DNA of 58,405 nt, taken from assembly GCF_000512695.2 (NCBI RefSeq), contig NZ_AZRW02000039.1:1-58405 (forward strand), read 5' to 3'. A program made the translations under genes and the position numbers. The notes beneath the pieces were generated by a model. That model was not told where the DNA came from. It made no database searches and was given only the letters and a program-made list of their open reading frames with translations. This document shows positions 1 through 8,709 of this stretch, piece after piece. Each line of letters begins with the position of its first letter. Within the stretch, counting starts at the first letter, position 1. Source of the DNA: Pseudomonas sp. QTF5. Lineage in GTDB: Bacteria > Pseudomonadota > Gammaproteobacteria > Pseudomonadales > Pseudomonadaceae.

Positions 1-101
1 CCCTGCGAAAGCTTAGTGGGCGATCGCAGGGGGCGGCGGGGGTAGCCATTTCATTATTTGATTGGTGTTGGATACAAAATCCGGATACACCACACATCCA
101 A

Positions 102-127
102 TGTGGGAGCGGGCTTGCTCGCGAAGG
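102..127. repeat. Single REP palindrome next to the sufE stop codon
   Basis: A GTGGGAGCGGGCTTGCTCGCGA-type imperfect palindrome lies within a few bases of the 3' end of the sufE gene. The same core recurs in this window at about 1781-1852, 5854-5944, 29203-29308, 36041-36140 and 58281-58372, always outside genes. No inverted partner is visible downstream here, so it is a singlet rather than a REPIN pair. Confidence 0.85.
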
Positions 128-130
128 CGA

Positions 131-535
131 TTAACCAGCCAACTCATTCATCCGCTGGAGCACGGCATTGAGGCCATTACTGCGCGACGACGACAACTGC
201 CGCGACAGGCCCAGCTGATTAAACCAGTCCGGCAAATCCACCTGCTGCAACTCGGCAGCGGACAACCCGTTGACCCGTGCCAGCAGCAACGCCACCAACC
301 CGCGAATCAAGCGTGCATCGCTGCTGGCGCTGAACTGCCAATGACCGTCCTGCAACGCACCGACCAGCCAGACCTGGCTCTCACAGCCATGCACGCGGTT
401 GGCCTCGACTTTATCCACATCGCTCAACGCCGGCAGGCGGTCGCCCCATTGCATCAGCAACCGCGCCCGCTGCTCCCAACTCGCAGCCTTCTGAAAAGTG
501 TCCAGTGCCGTAACGGCATCGACAGGTAAAATCAT
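131..535 (-). CDS. sufE: SufE/CsdE-family sulfur acceptor protein
   Basis: This 134-residue protein accepts persulfide sulfur from its partner cysteine desulfurase and passes it to Fe-S or other sulfur-transfer pathways in the cytoplasm. The expected acceptor cysteine is Cys51 in VHGCESQVW, a signature of the SufE family, and the length is normal. Its ATG overlaps the stop codon of the upstream desulfurase gene by four bases (ATGA), which suggests translational coupling. The pairing matches the P. aeruginosa PA3667 region, so it could equally be named csdE. No other Suf or Isc gene is nearby, so its target system cannot be read from this window. Confidence 0.9.
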   Translation of the reverse strand: MILPVDAVTALDTFQKAASWEQRARLLMQWGDRLPALSDVDKVEANRVHGCESQVWLVGALQDGHWQFSASSDARLIRGLVALLLARVNGLSAAELQQVDLPDWFNQLGLSRQLSSSRSNGLNAVLQRMNELAG

Positions 536-1737
536 CGCAACAACTCCAATGCCTGATCCAGCGCTTCAAAAAAGCGCTCAAGGTCCTCGGAGTCGTTGTA
601 CAGCGCCAACGACACCCGAATCGCCCCAGCCAGTTCAAAGCTTTTGAGCAACGGCATGGCGCAATGATGACCGGCGCGAACGGCGATTCCCTGTTCGGTC
701 AGCAAATGCGCCAGATCAGAGTTATGCACATCCTCGACGACAAAACTGGCCAGTGCCAGTTGCGGCTTGCCCAGCAGACGAATGCCGTTGCGCGCTTCGA
801 GGCCTTTGAGCAAATAGTCATGCAGCGCGGCTTCGTGGGCGGACACCGCGTCCTGATCGAGCCCGGCCAGATAATCCAGGGTCGCCCCCAGGCCAATCAC
901 GCTGGAAATCGGTGGCGTACCCGCCTCGAACCCCAGTGGCGCAGGACGAAAGCGGGCGTCGTGGTAGTTGGCATCCAGCACCATTTCGCCGCCGAACTGC
1001 CACGGACGCAGTTGCGCGAGCGCTTCATGACGACCGAACAGCACACCGAGGCCATCCGGGCCGTAGAGCTTGTGGCTGGAAAATACATAGAAGTCGCAAC
1101 CCAGCGCCTGCACGTCATGCCGACCATGCACCACGCCTTGAGCGCCGTCGACGACGGTCAGCGCGTTGTGCGCTTTGGCCATCGCCAATAACGCGGGTAA
1201 CGGTTGCCAGGCGCCGAGCACGTTGGACAGCTGACTGACTGCCAGCAAACGGGTGCGCTGACCGATCAACGACGCGGCGGTATCAAGATCGATCAAGCCG
1301 TCGACATTCAGCGGCAGAATCACCAGTTTCAGATCGCGACGATGGGCCAGTTGCTGCCATGGCAACAGGTTGGCGTGATGCTCCAGGGCGCTGATGACAA
1401 TTTCATCGCCCGGATTGAATACGTGTTCCAGGCCATAGGCCAGGAGGTTCAGCGCGGACGTCGCGCCGTGGGTGAAGATGATCTGCCCGCAATCGCCAGT
1501 ATTGAGCCATTGCGCAACTTTGCTGCGGCTATTCTCGAACGCTTGGGTGGCATGGGCGCCGGGCAAGTGTTGCGCCCGATGCACGTTGGCCGCGCCATTG
1601 GCGTAGTAATGCGCCAGGGCATCCAGCAGTGCTTGAGGTTTTTGCGTGGTGGCGGCGTTGTCCAGATAGGTCTGGTCTTGCCGTTGCAGAGCGGCGATGG
1701 CCGGGAAATCGGCGCGCCAGGGAGAGGGAATCATCAT
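532..1737 (-). CDS. csdA: Cysteine desulfurase, SufS/CsdA type
   Basis: This PLP enzyme removes sulfur from L-cysteine, giving alanine and an enzyme-bound persulfide handed to the adjacent SufE protein. The PLP lysine is visible in SSHKLYGPDG (about residue 223) and the catalytic cysteine in RAGHHCAMPL (about residue 359), the class II (SufS/CsdA) arrangement. I start at the first of two tandem ATG codons (1737), giving 401 residues, the family length. Longer in-frame starts (1758, 1839) exist, but the extension runs into a REP palindrome and has no conserved look. The gene is coupled by ATGA overlap to sufE. Confidence 0.9.
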   Translation of the reverse strand: MMIPSPWRADFPAIAALQRQDQTYLDNAATTQKPQALLDALAHYYANGAANVHRAQHLPGAHATQAFENSRSKVAQWLNTGDCGQIIFTHGATSALNLLAYGLEHVFNPGDEIVISALEHHANLLPWQQLAHRRDLKLVILPLNVDGLIDLDTAASLIGQRTRLLAVSQLSNVLGAWQPLPALLAMAKAHNALTVVDGAQGVVHGRHDVQALGCDFYVFSSHKLYGPDGLGVLFGRHEALAQLRPWQFGGEMVLDANYHDARFRPAPLGFEAGTPPISSVIGLGATLDYLAGLDQDAVSAHEAALHDYLLKGLEARNGIRLLGKPQLALASFVVEDVHNSDLAHLLTEQGIAVRAGHHCAMPLLKSFELAGAIRVSLALYNDSEDLERFFEALDQALELLR

Positions 1738-1780
1738 GTTGTTCGGCCCTGGTGACATGGGCGGATGTACGCCAGACCTG

Positions 1781-1852
1781 TGTAGGAGCGAGCTTGCTCG
1801 CGAAGGGGCCCTTGAGGTCGCCAAAAGCTTCGCGGGCAAGCCCGCTCCTACA
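1781..1852. repeat. REPIN: inverted pair of REP palindromes
   Basis: Two REP cores face each other: TGTAGGAGCGAGCTTGCTCGCG at 1781 and its inverted partner ending in GCCCGCTCCTACA at 1852. They lie between dapD and csdA. The arms are a TAGGAG variant, slightly different from the TGGGAG copies elsewhere in the window, so this copy may belong to another REP subgroup. Confidence 0.85.
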
Positions 1853-1878
1853 ACACAGGTGATCGTGTGACGCTCTGC

Positions 1879-2913
1879 TTAGTTGTGAGCGTGCAGCGCT
1901 TCGTTCAGTTCAATGGCCGATTTGTGGGTTTTGCATTCCACGGCACCGGTTTCCGAATTGCGACGGAACAGCAGGTCAGGCTGACCGGCCAGCTCACGGG
2001 CTTTAACGACTTTGACCAGTTTGTTGTGCTCGTCCAGCAGCGCAACCTTGGTGCCGGCCGTCACGTACAGGCCCGACTCAACGGTGTTGCGGTCGCCCAA
2101 CGGGATACCGATACCGGCGTTGGCGCCGATCAGGCAGCCTTCGCCGACCTTGATCACGATATTGCCGCCACCCGACAGGGTGCCCATGGTTGAGCAACCG
2201 CCGCCCAGGTCCGAACCCTTGCCAACGAAAACGCCCGCCGACACGCGACCTTCGATCATGCCCGGGCCTTCGGTACCGGCGTTGAAGTTGACGAAACCTT
2301 CGTGCATCACGGTGGTGCCTTCGCCCACGTAAGCGCCCAGACGGATACGCGCCGCATCAGCGATACGCACGCCGGCCGGTACCACGTAGTCGGTCATTTT
2401 CGGGAACTTGTCCACCGAGAACACTTCCAGCAGCTCGCCGCGCAGACGGGCTTCCAGTTGATGCTCGGCCAGTTCGGCCAGATCGATCGCACCCTGGCTG
2501 GTCCAGGCCACGTTCGGCAGCAGCGGGAACACGCCGGCCAGGTTCAAGCCGTGTGGCTTGACCAGACGATGGGAAAGCAGGTGCAGCTTGAGGTAAGCCT
2601 CAGGCGTGGAGGTCAGTTGAGCGTCTTCGGCCAAAATAGTCGCGACTAGCGGCTTGTGGCTCTCGGCCAGACGGGTCAGCAGCGCAGCCTGGGCAGCGTC
2701 GACGCCTTTCAGTGCTTCAGCCAATTGCGACGCCTGAGCGGTGCTGAAGGCGATGGCCTGATTACCTTCGGTGTAGCCCAGAATCGGCGCAATGGCAGCG
2801 ACCAGTTCGGCCGACGGGTTGAGCAGTGGCTGCGCGTAAAACACTTCCAGCCATGCGCCTTGACGGTTTTGAGTGCCGACACCAAAGGCCAGGCTGAACA
2901 GGGTAGTGGACAT
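1879..2913 (-). CDS. dapD: Tetrahydrodipicolinate N-succinyltransferase
   Basis: DapD transfers a succinyl group from succinyl-CoA to tetrahydrodipicolinate in the succinylase branch of lysine and diaminopimelate synthesis. The protein has 344 residues, the long Pseudomonas form, not the short enteric type of about 274. The C-terminal half carries left-handed beta-helix hexapeptide repeats (for example GEGTTVMHEGFVNF and GSDLGGGCSTMGTLSGGG), where the substrates bind. A good ribosome site (AGAGGT) precedes the ATG. The gene follows the ArsC-like reductase by 33 bp and is probably cotranscribed with it. The transaminase of the next step (dapC) lies about 2 kb upstream on the same strand. Confidence 0.96.
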   Translation of the reverse strand: MSTTLFSLAFGVGTQNRQGAWLEVFYAQPLLNPSAELVAAIAPILGYTEGNQAIAFSTAQASQLAEALKGVDAAQAALLTRLAESHKPLVATILAEDAQLTSTPEAYLKLHLLSHRLVKPHGLNLAGVFPLLPNVAWTSQGAIDLAELAEHQLEARLRGELLEVFSVDKFPKMTDYVVPAGVRIADAARIRLGAYVGEGTTVMHEGFVNFNAGTEGPGMIEGRVSAGVFVGKGSDLGGGCSTMGTLSGGGNIVIKVGEGCLIGANAGIGIPLGDRNTVESGLYVTAGTKVALLDEHNKLVKVVKARELAGQPDLLFRRNSETGAVECKTHKSAIELNEALHAHN

Positions 2914-2946
2914 GTTGATACCTCTAACAAAATGGAACGGGCTGCC

Positions 2947-3309
2947 TTACTTGAGTGCGGCCGCGTAGATATCTGGCTTGAAGCCAATCAGGGTTCGGTC
3001 ACCGAGATCGAGCACCGGGCGCTTGATCATCGAGGGTTGCGCGAGCATCAGTTCGATGGCTTTCGGCTGGTCGAGATCGGCTTTGCGTTCGTCGTCGAGC
3101 TTGCGAAAGGTCGTTCCTGCACGGTTCAACACCACTTGCCAGCCGTGCTCGTCGCACCATTGGTTCAGGTGTTCACGGTCGATACCGACCGTTTTGTAAT
3201 CATGAAAGTCATAGCTGACAGCGTGTTCATCGAGCCAGGTGCGCGCCTTTTTCATGGTATCGCAGGCTTTGATGCCGAAAAGGTGCAACGTTTTGCTTGA
3301 AGCGGTCAA
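2947..3309 (-). CDS. ArsC/Spx-family reductase, YffB-like
   Basis: This small thioredoxin-fold protein (120 residues) belongs to the ArsC/YffB group. It has a single N-terminal cysteine in FGIKACDTMKKA (Cys16) and the MIKRPVL segment that holds the cis-proline of the fold. YffB-type proteins are annotated as putative glutathione-dependent reductases; real substrates are unknown, and arsenate reduction is unlikely because no ars genes are near. It is directly upstream of dapD (33-bp gap, same strand), an arrangement conserved in Pseudomonas, but nothing in the sequence explains a role in lysine synthesis. Confidence 0.85.
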   Translation of the reverse strand: MTASSKTLHLFGIKACDTMKKARTWLDEHAVSYDFHDYKTVGIDREHLNQWCDEHGWQVVLNRAGTTFRKLDDERKADLDQPKAIELMLAQPSMIKRPVLDLGDRTLIGFKPDIYAAALK

Positions 3310-3702
3310 GGAATTGCCCCCTTTTGCAGGTGCTGAAAATAAAAGGTGACGGATTATGCCATGACCGGACGGTTTCGCGTCGGTCGTGGTCGGGTTTGTC
3401 TTTTTGGTTGGCTATCTGCTGTTCCATGCGGCGGTGAGCCAGCAGTTTAGGCGGCTAATATGGCATTTAAATGGGGGGGGGATTCGACCCACGCAGCAAG
3501 CATTGGCGCTTGCGAGGGAAATGCTGGGGCGGCGCTTGCGATTGAAGGTGTTGTGGGCGTAACGGTGGGAGCTGTATAGAGCCTCAACCGTCATCACCAG
3601 ATGGGTGATGACGTATTGCGAGAAGTGCTGGCCGACCTGGACCTGAGGGAGGCGAACCTCGGGGCGGTCAAGTAAGCAATAGTTCGTGCCAGCGCTCAAA
3701 AT
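3310..3702. other. 393-bp intergenic stretch with decayed-looking reading frames
   Basis: This gap between the ArsC-like gene and the astacin-like gene contains a run of nine G at 3473-3481 and short open segments in two plus-strand frames. One frame gives a plausible membrane peptide ending at 3562. The other reads through about 39 codons from 3460, is stopped by TAG at 3577, and reopens to 3675. No frame is convincing over the full length and no terminator or promoter stands out. Confidence 0.5.
3386..3562 (+). CDS. Possible small membrane protein (weak candidate)
   Basis: From a GTG at 3386 the plus strand encodes 58 residues: a hydrophobic stretch (VGFVFLVGYLLFHAAV) followed by a basic, helical-looking tail rich in Arg, Leu and Ala. 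The G9 run falls inside it and codes for Gly-Gly-Gly. There is no good ribosome site, and an in-frame TGA lies just upstream (3362), so the frame may be a fragment of a longer gene. I do not recognise the family. The composition looks protein-like, but coding is uncertain. Confidence 0.25.
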   Translation: MVGFVFLVGYLLFHAAVSQQFRRLIWHLNGGGIRPTQQALALAREMLGRRLRLKVLWA

Positions 3703-4446
3703 TCAGCGCGGATATACCGAACTGATGAATTCGATGTCTTTGACGGAAATTACGCTGTTCGACGCGATGGCGACCCCGTCCAACATCACGCTGCCCGGAA
3801 ATGAATAGTGCATTATTGAGTTCTGGTCATAGGTGGAAAAACGAACTTCTTCGCGCTCCAATTTTTTTAGAACGTTGGAGTCGACAAGTTCCTTGCTCCA
3901 GCCCAGTCGTTTGAACTCGCGATACAACTCAAGCATGTTCCATTGCAGCGTCGCATCTGGGTGTTGATGTTCATGTTCAAGTCCAAGAGCATGCCCGAAT
4001 TCGTGAAGCGCCGCCTGAGTGAAGTAAGGCGTTTGGTATTTTGTGCCGAGAAACATGGTGGGTATATGGGAGGCGACCGCGAGTGCGTCGGTTCCAATTG
4101 CGGAGCCACCCTCGCCGTCATAATGCGAAGCGAGGTAGATGCGAATATCGCCTTCATATTCCTCATCGTTATCGGGCAGCTCCAGGAATTCGAAGGTCAG
4201 GTTGACATGGGGCGCCCATTGGTTGATTGCCGAGACCACGGTTTGGTACATGTCTTCGTTGTAGCGAGTTATCGCGATGCGCAAGGTGCGGCCGTTTGCC
4301 CAGAACTTGGTGTTTTTTGCCACCGCTCGCTTTGGGCGAGAAGATTCGATGCGTCCGTCATTATCAGCTCGCTCGATAATGGCCAGTTCCCGGGAAAGGG
4401 TTTCGTCAATAATGAATGGAAAACTGCAGTGTGCGGGTTGAGTCAT
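3703..4446 (-). CDS. Astacin-type (M12A-like) zinc metallopeptidase
   Basis: This 247-residue protein has the full astacin zinc signature HEFGHALGLEHE (His148, Glu149, His152, His158, Glu159) and a matching Met-turn, SIMHYSF (Met212, followed by the zinc-region Tyr214). The segment SAIGTDALAVA upstream of the helix also fits metzincins. It therefore probably cleaves peptides or proteins with a catalytic zinc. No signal peptide or membrane segment is visible; the N-terminal 45 residues are charged and could be a short pro-region. It stands alone between lysine-synthesis genes, with AT-richer flanks, suggesting acquisition by transfer. Substrate and site of action are unknown; it could be an effector exported by a signal-less route. 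Confidence 0.85.
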   Translation of the reverse strand: MTQPAHCSFPFIIDETLSRELAIIERADNDGRIESSRPKRAVAKNTKFWANGRTLRIAITRYNEDMYQTVVSAINQWAPHVNLTFEFLELPDNDEEYEGDIRIYLASHYDGEGGSAIGTDALAVASHIPTMFLGTKYQTPYFTQAALHEFGHALGLEHEHQHPDATLQWNMLELYREFKRLGWSKELVDSNVLKKLEREEVRFSTYDQNSIMHYSFPGSVMLDGVAIASNSVISVKDIEFISSVYPR

Positions 4447-4595
4447 TGTGTGTGCTCTTTTGGGTTGGTTTATATCAAGAAATACCTCGACGATTCTTGA
4501 AGTCGACGTGCGGCTTCAAGTGCTGGGAAAGTTTTAACGGATTAAAAGACAAAGTGGGAGCATCAAGGTGTTGCGGTGTATGTTGTTTCATAAAT

Positions 4596-4622
4596 TTCCG
4601 CATCGCTTTGCGCAATGCGGAA
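4596..4622 (-). terminator. Candidate terminator downstream of dapC
   Basis: An 8-bp perfect stem (TTCCGCAT/ATGCGGAA) with an 11-base loop lies 14 bp beyond the dapC stop codon. On the minus strand it is followed by AAATTTATG, only a weak U-rich tract, so it may be an imperfect terminator or an mRNA-stabilising hairpin. Confidence 0.5.
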
Positions 4623-4635
4623 GTTATTATTGAAG

Positions 4636-5838
4636 TTACAGTGCGCGGTTTTTAATAAACTCGCGAATCCGCTCTGCGGCTTCCACACATTCGGCCAGTG
4701 GCGCAACCAGTGCCATGCGCACACGACCTGCGCCAGGGTTTACGCCATCGACGTCGCGAGACAAATAGGAGCCCGGAACCACGGTGACGTGCTGCTGCTC
4801 GAACAGATCACGGCAAAACGCTGCATCGTCGCCGGCCACATTTGGCCACAAGTAGAAGCCACCGTCCGGACGCTGCACATCCATGACCGGGCTGAGAATT
4901 TCCAGCACCGCATCGTATTTCTCACGATACAGCGCACGGTTGGCGCGTACATGCACTTCGTCATTCCAGGCGGCAACGCTGGCCAGTTGCGTTTGAACGG
5001 GCATCGCGCAGCCGTGGTAGGTGCGGTACAGCAGAAAGCCCTTGAGGATATCCGAATCACCGGCGACAAAACCCGAGCGCAGGCCCGGCAGGTTGGAGCG
5101 TTTGGACAGGCTGTGGAACACCACGCAGCGTTTGAAATCCTTGCGGCCCAGTTCGACGCAGGCGCTGAGCAGGCCCGGCGGCGGGGTTTGTTCGTCGAAA
5201 TACAGCTCGCTGTAGCACTCGTCGGCGGCGATCACGAAGTCGTATTCGTCGGCCAGGGCGATCAGTTTCTTCAGAGTGTCGACCGGGATCAGTGCGCCGG
5301 TCGGGTTGCCCGGTGAGCACAGGAACAGGATTTGGCAGCGCTGCCAGATATCCGGTGAAACAGCGTCGAAGTCGGGGTTGAAGCCGTTTTCATCCAGGCA
5401 TGGCAGGTAATGCGGCTTGGCCCCGGCCAGGAACGCGGCGCCTTCGTAGATCTGATAGAACGGGTTCGGGCTGACCACCAAGGCGTCGTCGCCACGGTTG
5501 ACCACGGTCTGGGTGAAGGCGAACAGCGCTTCACGGGTGCCGTTGACCGGCAACACGTTGCGCGCCGGGTCGAGCCAGCCGTTCGGGACGCTGAAGCGAC
5601 GTTCGCACCAGGCGGCAATGGCTTCACGCAGCGCCGGGATGCCGAGGGTGGTCGGGTAGACGGCCATCTGATCCAGATTGCTCGCCAGCGCTTCGGCGAC
5701 GAAGCTCGGCGAACGGTGTTTCGGCTCGCCGATGGACAGCGCGATGGCGCGTTTGTCCGGGTTTGGCGTGACGCTGCCGAGCAGGGCGCGGAGCTTTTCG
5801 AACGGGTAGGGCTGCAACTGGTTCAGAGCGTTGTTCAT
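4636..5838 (-). CDS. dapC: Succinyldiaminopimelate transaminase
   Basis: DapC is a class I/II PLP aminotransferase that converts N-succinyl-2-amino-6-ketopimelate to N-succinyl-LL-diaminopimelate using glutamate, the step after DapD. The 400-residue length is typical. The PLP lysine is expected at Lys246 in HSLSKRSNLPG, and the CSPGNPTG motif (about 174-181) and AADECYSE motif of fold-type I are visible. It lies downstream of map and glnD on the same strand, separated from glnD by a REPIN, so cotranscription is likely but may be modulated there. This map-glnD-dapC order matches P. aeruginosa PA3657-PA3659. Confidence 0.95.
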   Translation of the reverse strand: MNNALNQLQPYPFEKLRALLGSVTPNPDKRAIALSIGEPKHRSPSFVAEALASNLDQMAVYPTTLGIPALREAIAAWCERRFSVPNGWLDPARNVLPVNGTREALFAFTQTVVNRGDDALVVSPNPFYQIYEGAAFLAGAKPHYLPCLDENGFNPDFDAVSPDIWQRCQILFLCSPGNPTGALIPVDTLKKLIALADEYDFVIAADECYSELYFDEQTPPPGLLSACVELGRKDFKRCVVFHSLSKRSNLPGLRSGFVAGDSDILKGFLLYRTYHGCAMPVQTQLASVAAWNDEVHVRANRALYREKYDAVLEILSPVMDVQRPDGGFYLWPNVAGDDAAFCRDLFEQQHVTVVPGSYLSRDVDGVNPGAGRVRMALVAPLAECVEAAERIREFIKNRAL

Positions 5839-5853
5839 GGGGGGCCTCTATAA

Positions 5854-5944
5854 ATGTGGGAGCGGGCTTGCTCGCGAAAGCGGTGTATTAGTCACCATCA
5901 ATGTTGTTTGACAGGACGCTTTCGCGAGCAAGCCCGCTCCCACA
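5854..5944. repeat. REPIN between glnD and dapC
   Basis: Two near-identical REP palindromes in inverted orientation (TGTGGGAGCGGGCTTGCTCG at the left, its complement ending GCTCCCACA at the right) are separated by about 35 bp. The transcript could fold into a long hairpin between glnD and dapC and affect relative mRNA stability. Confidence 0.9.
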
Positions 5945-5961
5945 GGGGAAAAAATGTTGGT

Positions 5962-8664
5962 TCAGAAACTGATGCGCGACAGTTTGATATCGGGTTCCTG
6001 GCTGACGCTCAGCTGTTCCACGATTGCATCCTGCAAACGGCTGCACAGCAACGGGTCGGACAGCGGCTGATTGTTGGCATCGGTGATGAAGAACACGTCT
6101 TCCACGCGCTCGCCCAAGGTGGCGATCTTGGCGTTCTGCAACGACAGGTCGAACTCGAGGAAGATCGTGCCGATCCGTGCCAGCAGGCCGGGGCGATCCG
6201 GGGCGCTAAGCTCCAGCACCGTCACCGGACGCTGAGCGTCATTGTGGATCGTCACCTGGGGCGCAAACGCGAAATGCTTGAGCTGGCGCGGCACCCGACG
6301 CTGGATGATGGTCGGGTAATCGTCCGGGTTGCGCAGGGCTTCGGTCAGTCCTTCACGGATCTGCTTGACCCTTGCCGGGTTGTCGCCGATCGAGTCGCCA
6401 TCGGTGTCGAGCACGATATAGGTGTCGAGGGTGAACTGGCTGCTGGAAGTGATGACCCGGGCGTCGTGAATGTTCAGGTTGAGCTGGTCCATCGCCGCTA
6501 CGGTCACGGCGAAGAAGTCGTGCTGGTCCGGTGCATAGATGAAGATCTGCGTACCGCCCTCGAACTCGCGCTGGGTGGTTTCCTTGATCAGCACCAGCGG
6601 GCCACCGTCGGCCGGCTGCTGCAGAATCGCGTCAGTGTGCCAGGCCACGTCGCCAGCGGTGTGGCGCAGGAAATAGTCATCGCCCAATTGCGCCCACAAC
6701 TGCTCGACATCGTCCGGGTCGTTGCCGCCGCGTACCAGAATGTCCAGTGCCGCGCTCTGGGTCTGGCGGATCTGCTCTTCGCGATCCACCGGGTTTTCCA
6801 AGCCACGACGCAAGGCGCGCTTGGTCTCAGTGTAGAGCTGACGCAACAGGCTCGCGCGCCAGGAGTTCCATAGCGTCGGGTTGGTTGCATTGATGTCCGC
6901 AACGGTCAGCACGTACAGATAATCGAGGCGGGTTTCATCGCCGACGGTCTGCGCGAAATCGTGGATCACGTGCGGGTCGGACAAGTCCTTGCGCTGAGCG
7001 GTGGTCGACATCATCAGATGGTTCTGCACCAGCCAGACGATCAGACGGCTGTCCCAGATCGGCAACTGGTGGCGCTGGCAAAAGGCTTCGGCATCCACGG
7101 CGCCGATTTCCGAGTGATCGCCATGTCGGCCCTTGCCGATGTCGTGGTACAGACCGGCCAGGTAAATCAGTTCGGGTTTGGGCAGTTTGGCCATGAGCTT
7201 GCTGGCCAGCGGGAATTTTTCCGACACCTGGGTGTACTGCAGCTTACGCAAGTGCTTGATCAGGTTCAGGGTATGCGCATCCACCGTATAGATGTGAAAC
7301 AGGTCGTGCTGCATCTGCCCGACAATGAAACCGAACTCCGGCAGATAGCGCCCAAGGATGCCGTAACGGTTCATCCGCCGCAGATTGCGGTGGATGCCGA
7401 TCTTGCACTTGAACAGCTCGATGAACAGGCTGGTATTACGAATATCGTTGCGGAAGTCGTCATCGATCAGATGACGGTTCTCGCGCAGCAGACGGATGGT
7501 ATCGGCGCGTACGCCTTTGATTTCCGGTTGCTGGGCCATCAGCACAAAGATCTCGAGCATGGCGAATGGCGTACGGCGGAACACGTTGTCGTTACGCGCC
7601 TCGATGTAGCCGTCGTGCAGCTGGAACCGCGAGTTGATCGGCTGCGGCGCTGCTTCGTCCTCGGGGGCCAGGATCACTTCTTCGAAGTGCTGGATGATGA
7701 GGTCGCTGAGCTGGGCAATGCTCATGACCACCCGGTAGTACTGCTGCATGAAGTTTTCGATGGCTTGCTTGGCGTCATTGCCTTCGAAACCCAGCAGCCC
7801 GGCAATCGAGCGCTGGTGATCGAACAGCAAACGGTCTTCGGAGCGGCCGGCGAGCATGTGCAGCGCATAGCGCACCTTCCACAGAAACTCCTGGGACGAA
7901 GCCAGCAGCGCATTTTCGCTCTCCACCAGGAAGCCTTCGCCCGCCAGAGCCCGCAGGTTCAGGGTGCCGTATTGACGACGGGCGACCCAGAGAATCGTCT
8001 GAATATCCCGAAGGCCACCGGGCGAGCCTTTGACGTTGGGTTCCAGGTTGTACTCGGTGTCGTTGTACTTGTGGTGACGGGCTTTCTGCTCTGCGCGTTT
8101 GGCCAGGAAGAATTCCTTGCTGGGCCACATGTGCTCGGTGCTGGTGACATCCAGCATGCGCTGGCGCAGCCGCTCGGGGCCGCAAATGGTGCGGCTTTCC
8201 ATCAGATTGGTGACGACCGTCAGGTCGGCACGGGCCTCGACGACACATTCGTCCACCGAGCGAACGCTCTGGCCGACTTCCAGGCCGATGTCCCACAGCA
8301 ACGTCAGAAAACGTTCGATGGAATCTCGGAAAATTTCATGATCGGCGCTGTCCAGCAAAATCAGCAGATCGATGTCGGAATAGGGGTGTAGCTCGCCGCG
8401 ACCGTAGCCGCCGACCGCCACCAGGGCGATATCGGCGTCTTCGCTCCAGTTAAACTGTTCCCAGGCCTGTTGCAGGATATTGTCGATAAACCAGGCGCGA
8501 TCCTCGATCAGCCGGCGAATGTCCCGGCCACTGCGAAACCGCTCGTCGAGCACTTCGCGGGCCTGACGGATCGCCTTCTTGAAAGCAGCAATAGGGCTTG
8601 CCTTCAGGGCCAGTTCAGCCTGGAACTGGCCGCGGTCGAAGAGTTCGGGATCCACCTGCGGCAT
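5962..8664 (-). CDS. glnD: PII uridylyltransferase/uridylyl-removing enzyme
   Basis: GlnD is the main glutamine sensor. It attaches UMP to PII proteins when glutamine is low and removes it when glutamine is high, setting glutamine synthetase and NtrBC activity. The 900-residue chain shows the nucleotidyltransferase motif GGYGRGELHPYSDIDLLIL (about 85-103), an HD hydrolase motif GLYHDIGKGRHGDHSE (about 500-520), and two C-terminal ACT domains (about 705-760 and 812-870) that bind glutamine. All key motifs look intact. The gene sits 45 bp downstream of map and upstream of dapC, the standard pseudomonad order. Confidence 0.98.
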   Translation of the reverse strand: MPQVDPELFDRGQFQAELALKASPIAAFKKAIRQAREVLDERFRSGRDIRRLIEDRAWFIDNILQQAWEQFNWSEDADIALVAVGGYGRGELHPYSDIDLLILLDSADHEIFRDSIERFLTLLWDIGLEVGQSVRSVDECVVEARADLTVVTNLMESRTICGPERLRQRMLDVTSTEHMWPSKEFFLAKRAEQKARHHKYNDTEYNLEPNVKGSPGGLRDIQTILWVARRQYGTLNLRALAGEGFLVESENALLASSQEFLWKVRYALHMLAGRSEDRLLFDHQRSIAGLLGFEGNDAKQAIENFMQQYYRVVMSIAQLSDLIIQHFEEVILAPEDEAAPQPINSRFQLHDGYIEARNDNVFRRTPFAMLEIFVLMAQQPEIKGVRADTIRLLRENRHLIDDDFRNDIRNTSLFIELFKCKIGIHRNLRRMNRYGILGRYLPEFGFIVGQMQHDLFHIYTVDAHTLNLIKHLRKLQYTQVSEKFPLASKLMAKLPKPELIYLAGLYHDIGKGRHGDHSEIGAVDAEAFCQRHQLPIWDSRLIVWLVQNHLMMSTTAQRKDLSDPHVIHDFAQTVGDETRLDYLYVLTVADINATNPTLWNSWRASLLRQLYTETKRALRRGLENPVDREEQIRQTQSAALDILVRGGNDPDDVEQLWAQLGDDYFLRHTAGDVAWHTDAILQQPADGGPLVLIKETTQREFEGGTQIFIYAPDQHDFFAVTVAAMDQLNLNIHDARVITSSSQFTLDTYIVLDTDGDSIGDNPARVKQIREGLTEALRNPDDYPTIIQRRVPRQLKHFAFAPQVTIHNDAQRPVTVLELSAPDRPGLLARIGTIFLEFDLSLQNAKIATLGERVEDVFFITDANNQPLSDPLLCSRLQDAIVEQLSVSQEPDIKLSRISF

Positions 8665-8709
8665 CGATTGGCTTTCCTTTCTATAAGGCTGGGAACGGAG
8701 CGGGCGGGA

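Noticed and set aside
1..31. CCCTGCGA/TCGCAGGG inverted repeat at the left edge
   Set aside because: The context is cut by the window edge, so neither a terminator nor a gene end can be assigned.
3412..3699. 95-codon minus-strand frame before the astacin gene
   Set aside because: Composition is unlike a protein, it has no ribosome site and it covers the G9 run; plus-strand frames in the same region look at least as plausible.
4596..4622. Possible tRNA or attachment site beside the astacin gene
   Set aside because: The hairpin has no cloverleaf arms and no flanking direct repeat was found; it fits a dapC terminator.
6961..8391. 476-codon plus-strand frame inside glnD
   Set aside because: Antisense shadow of glnD; no domain and no start signal.
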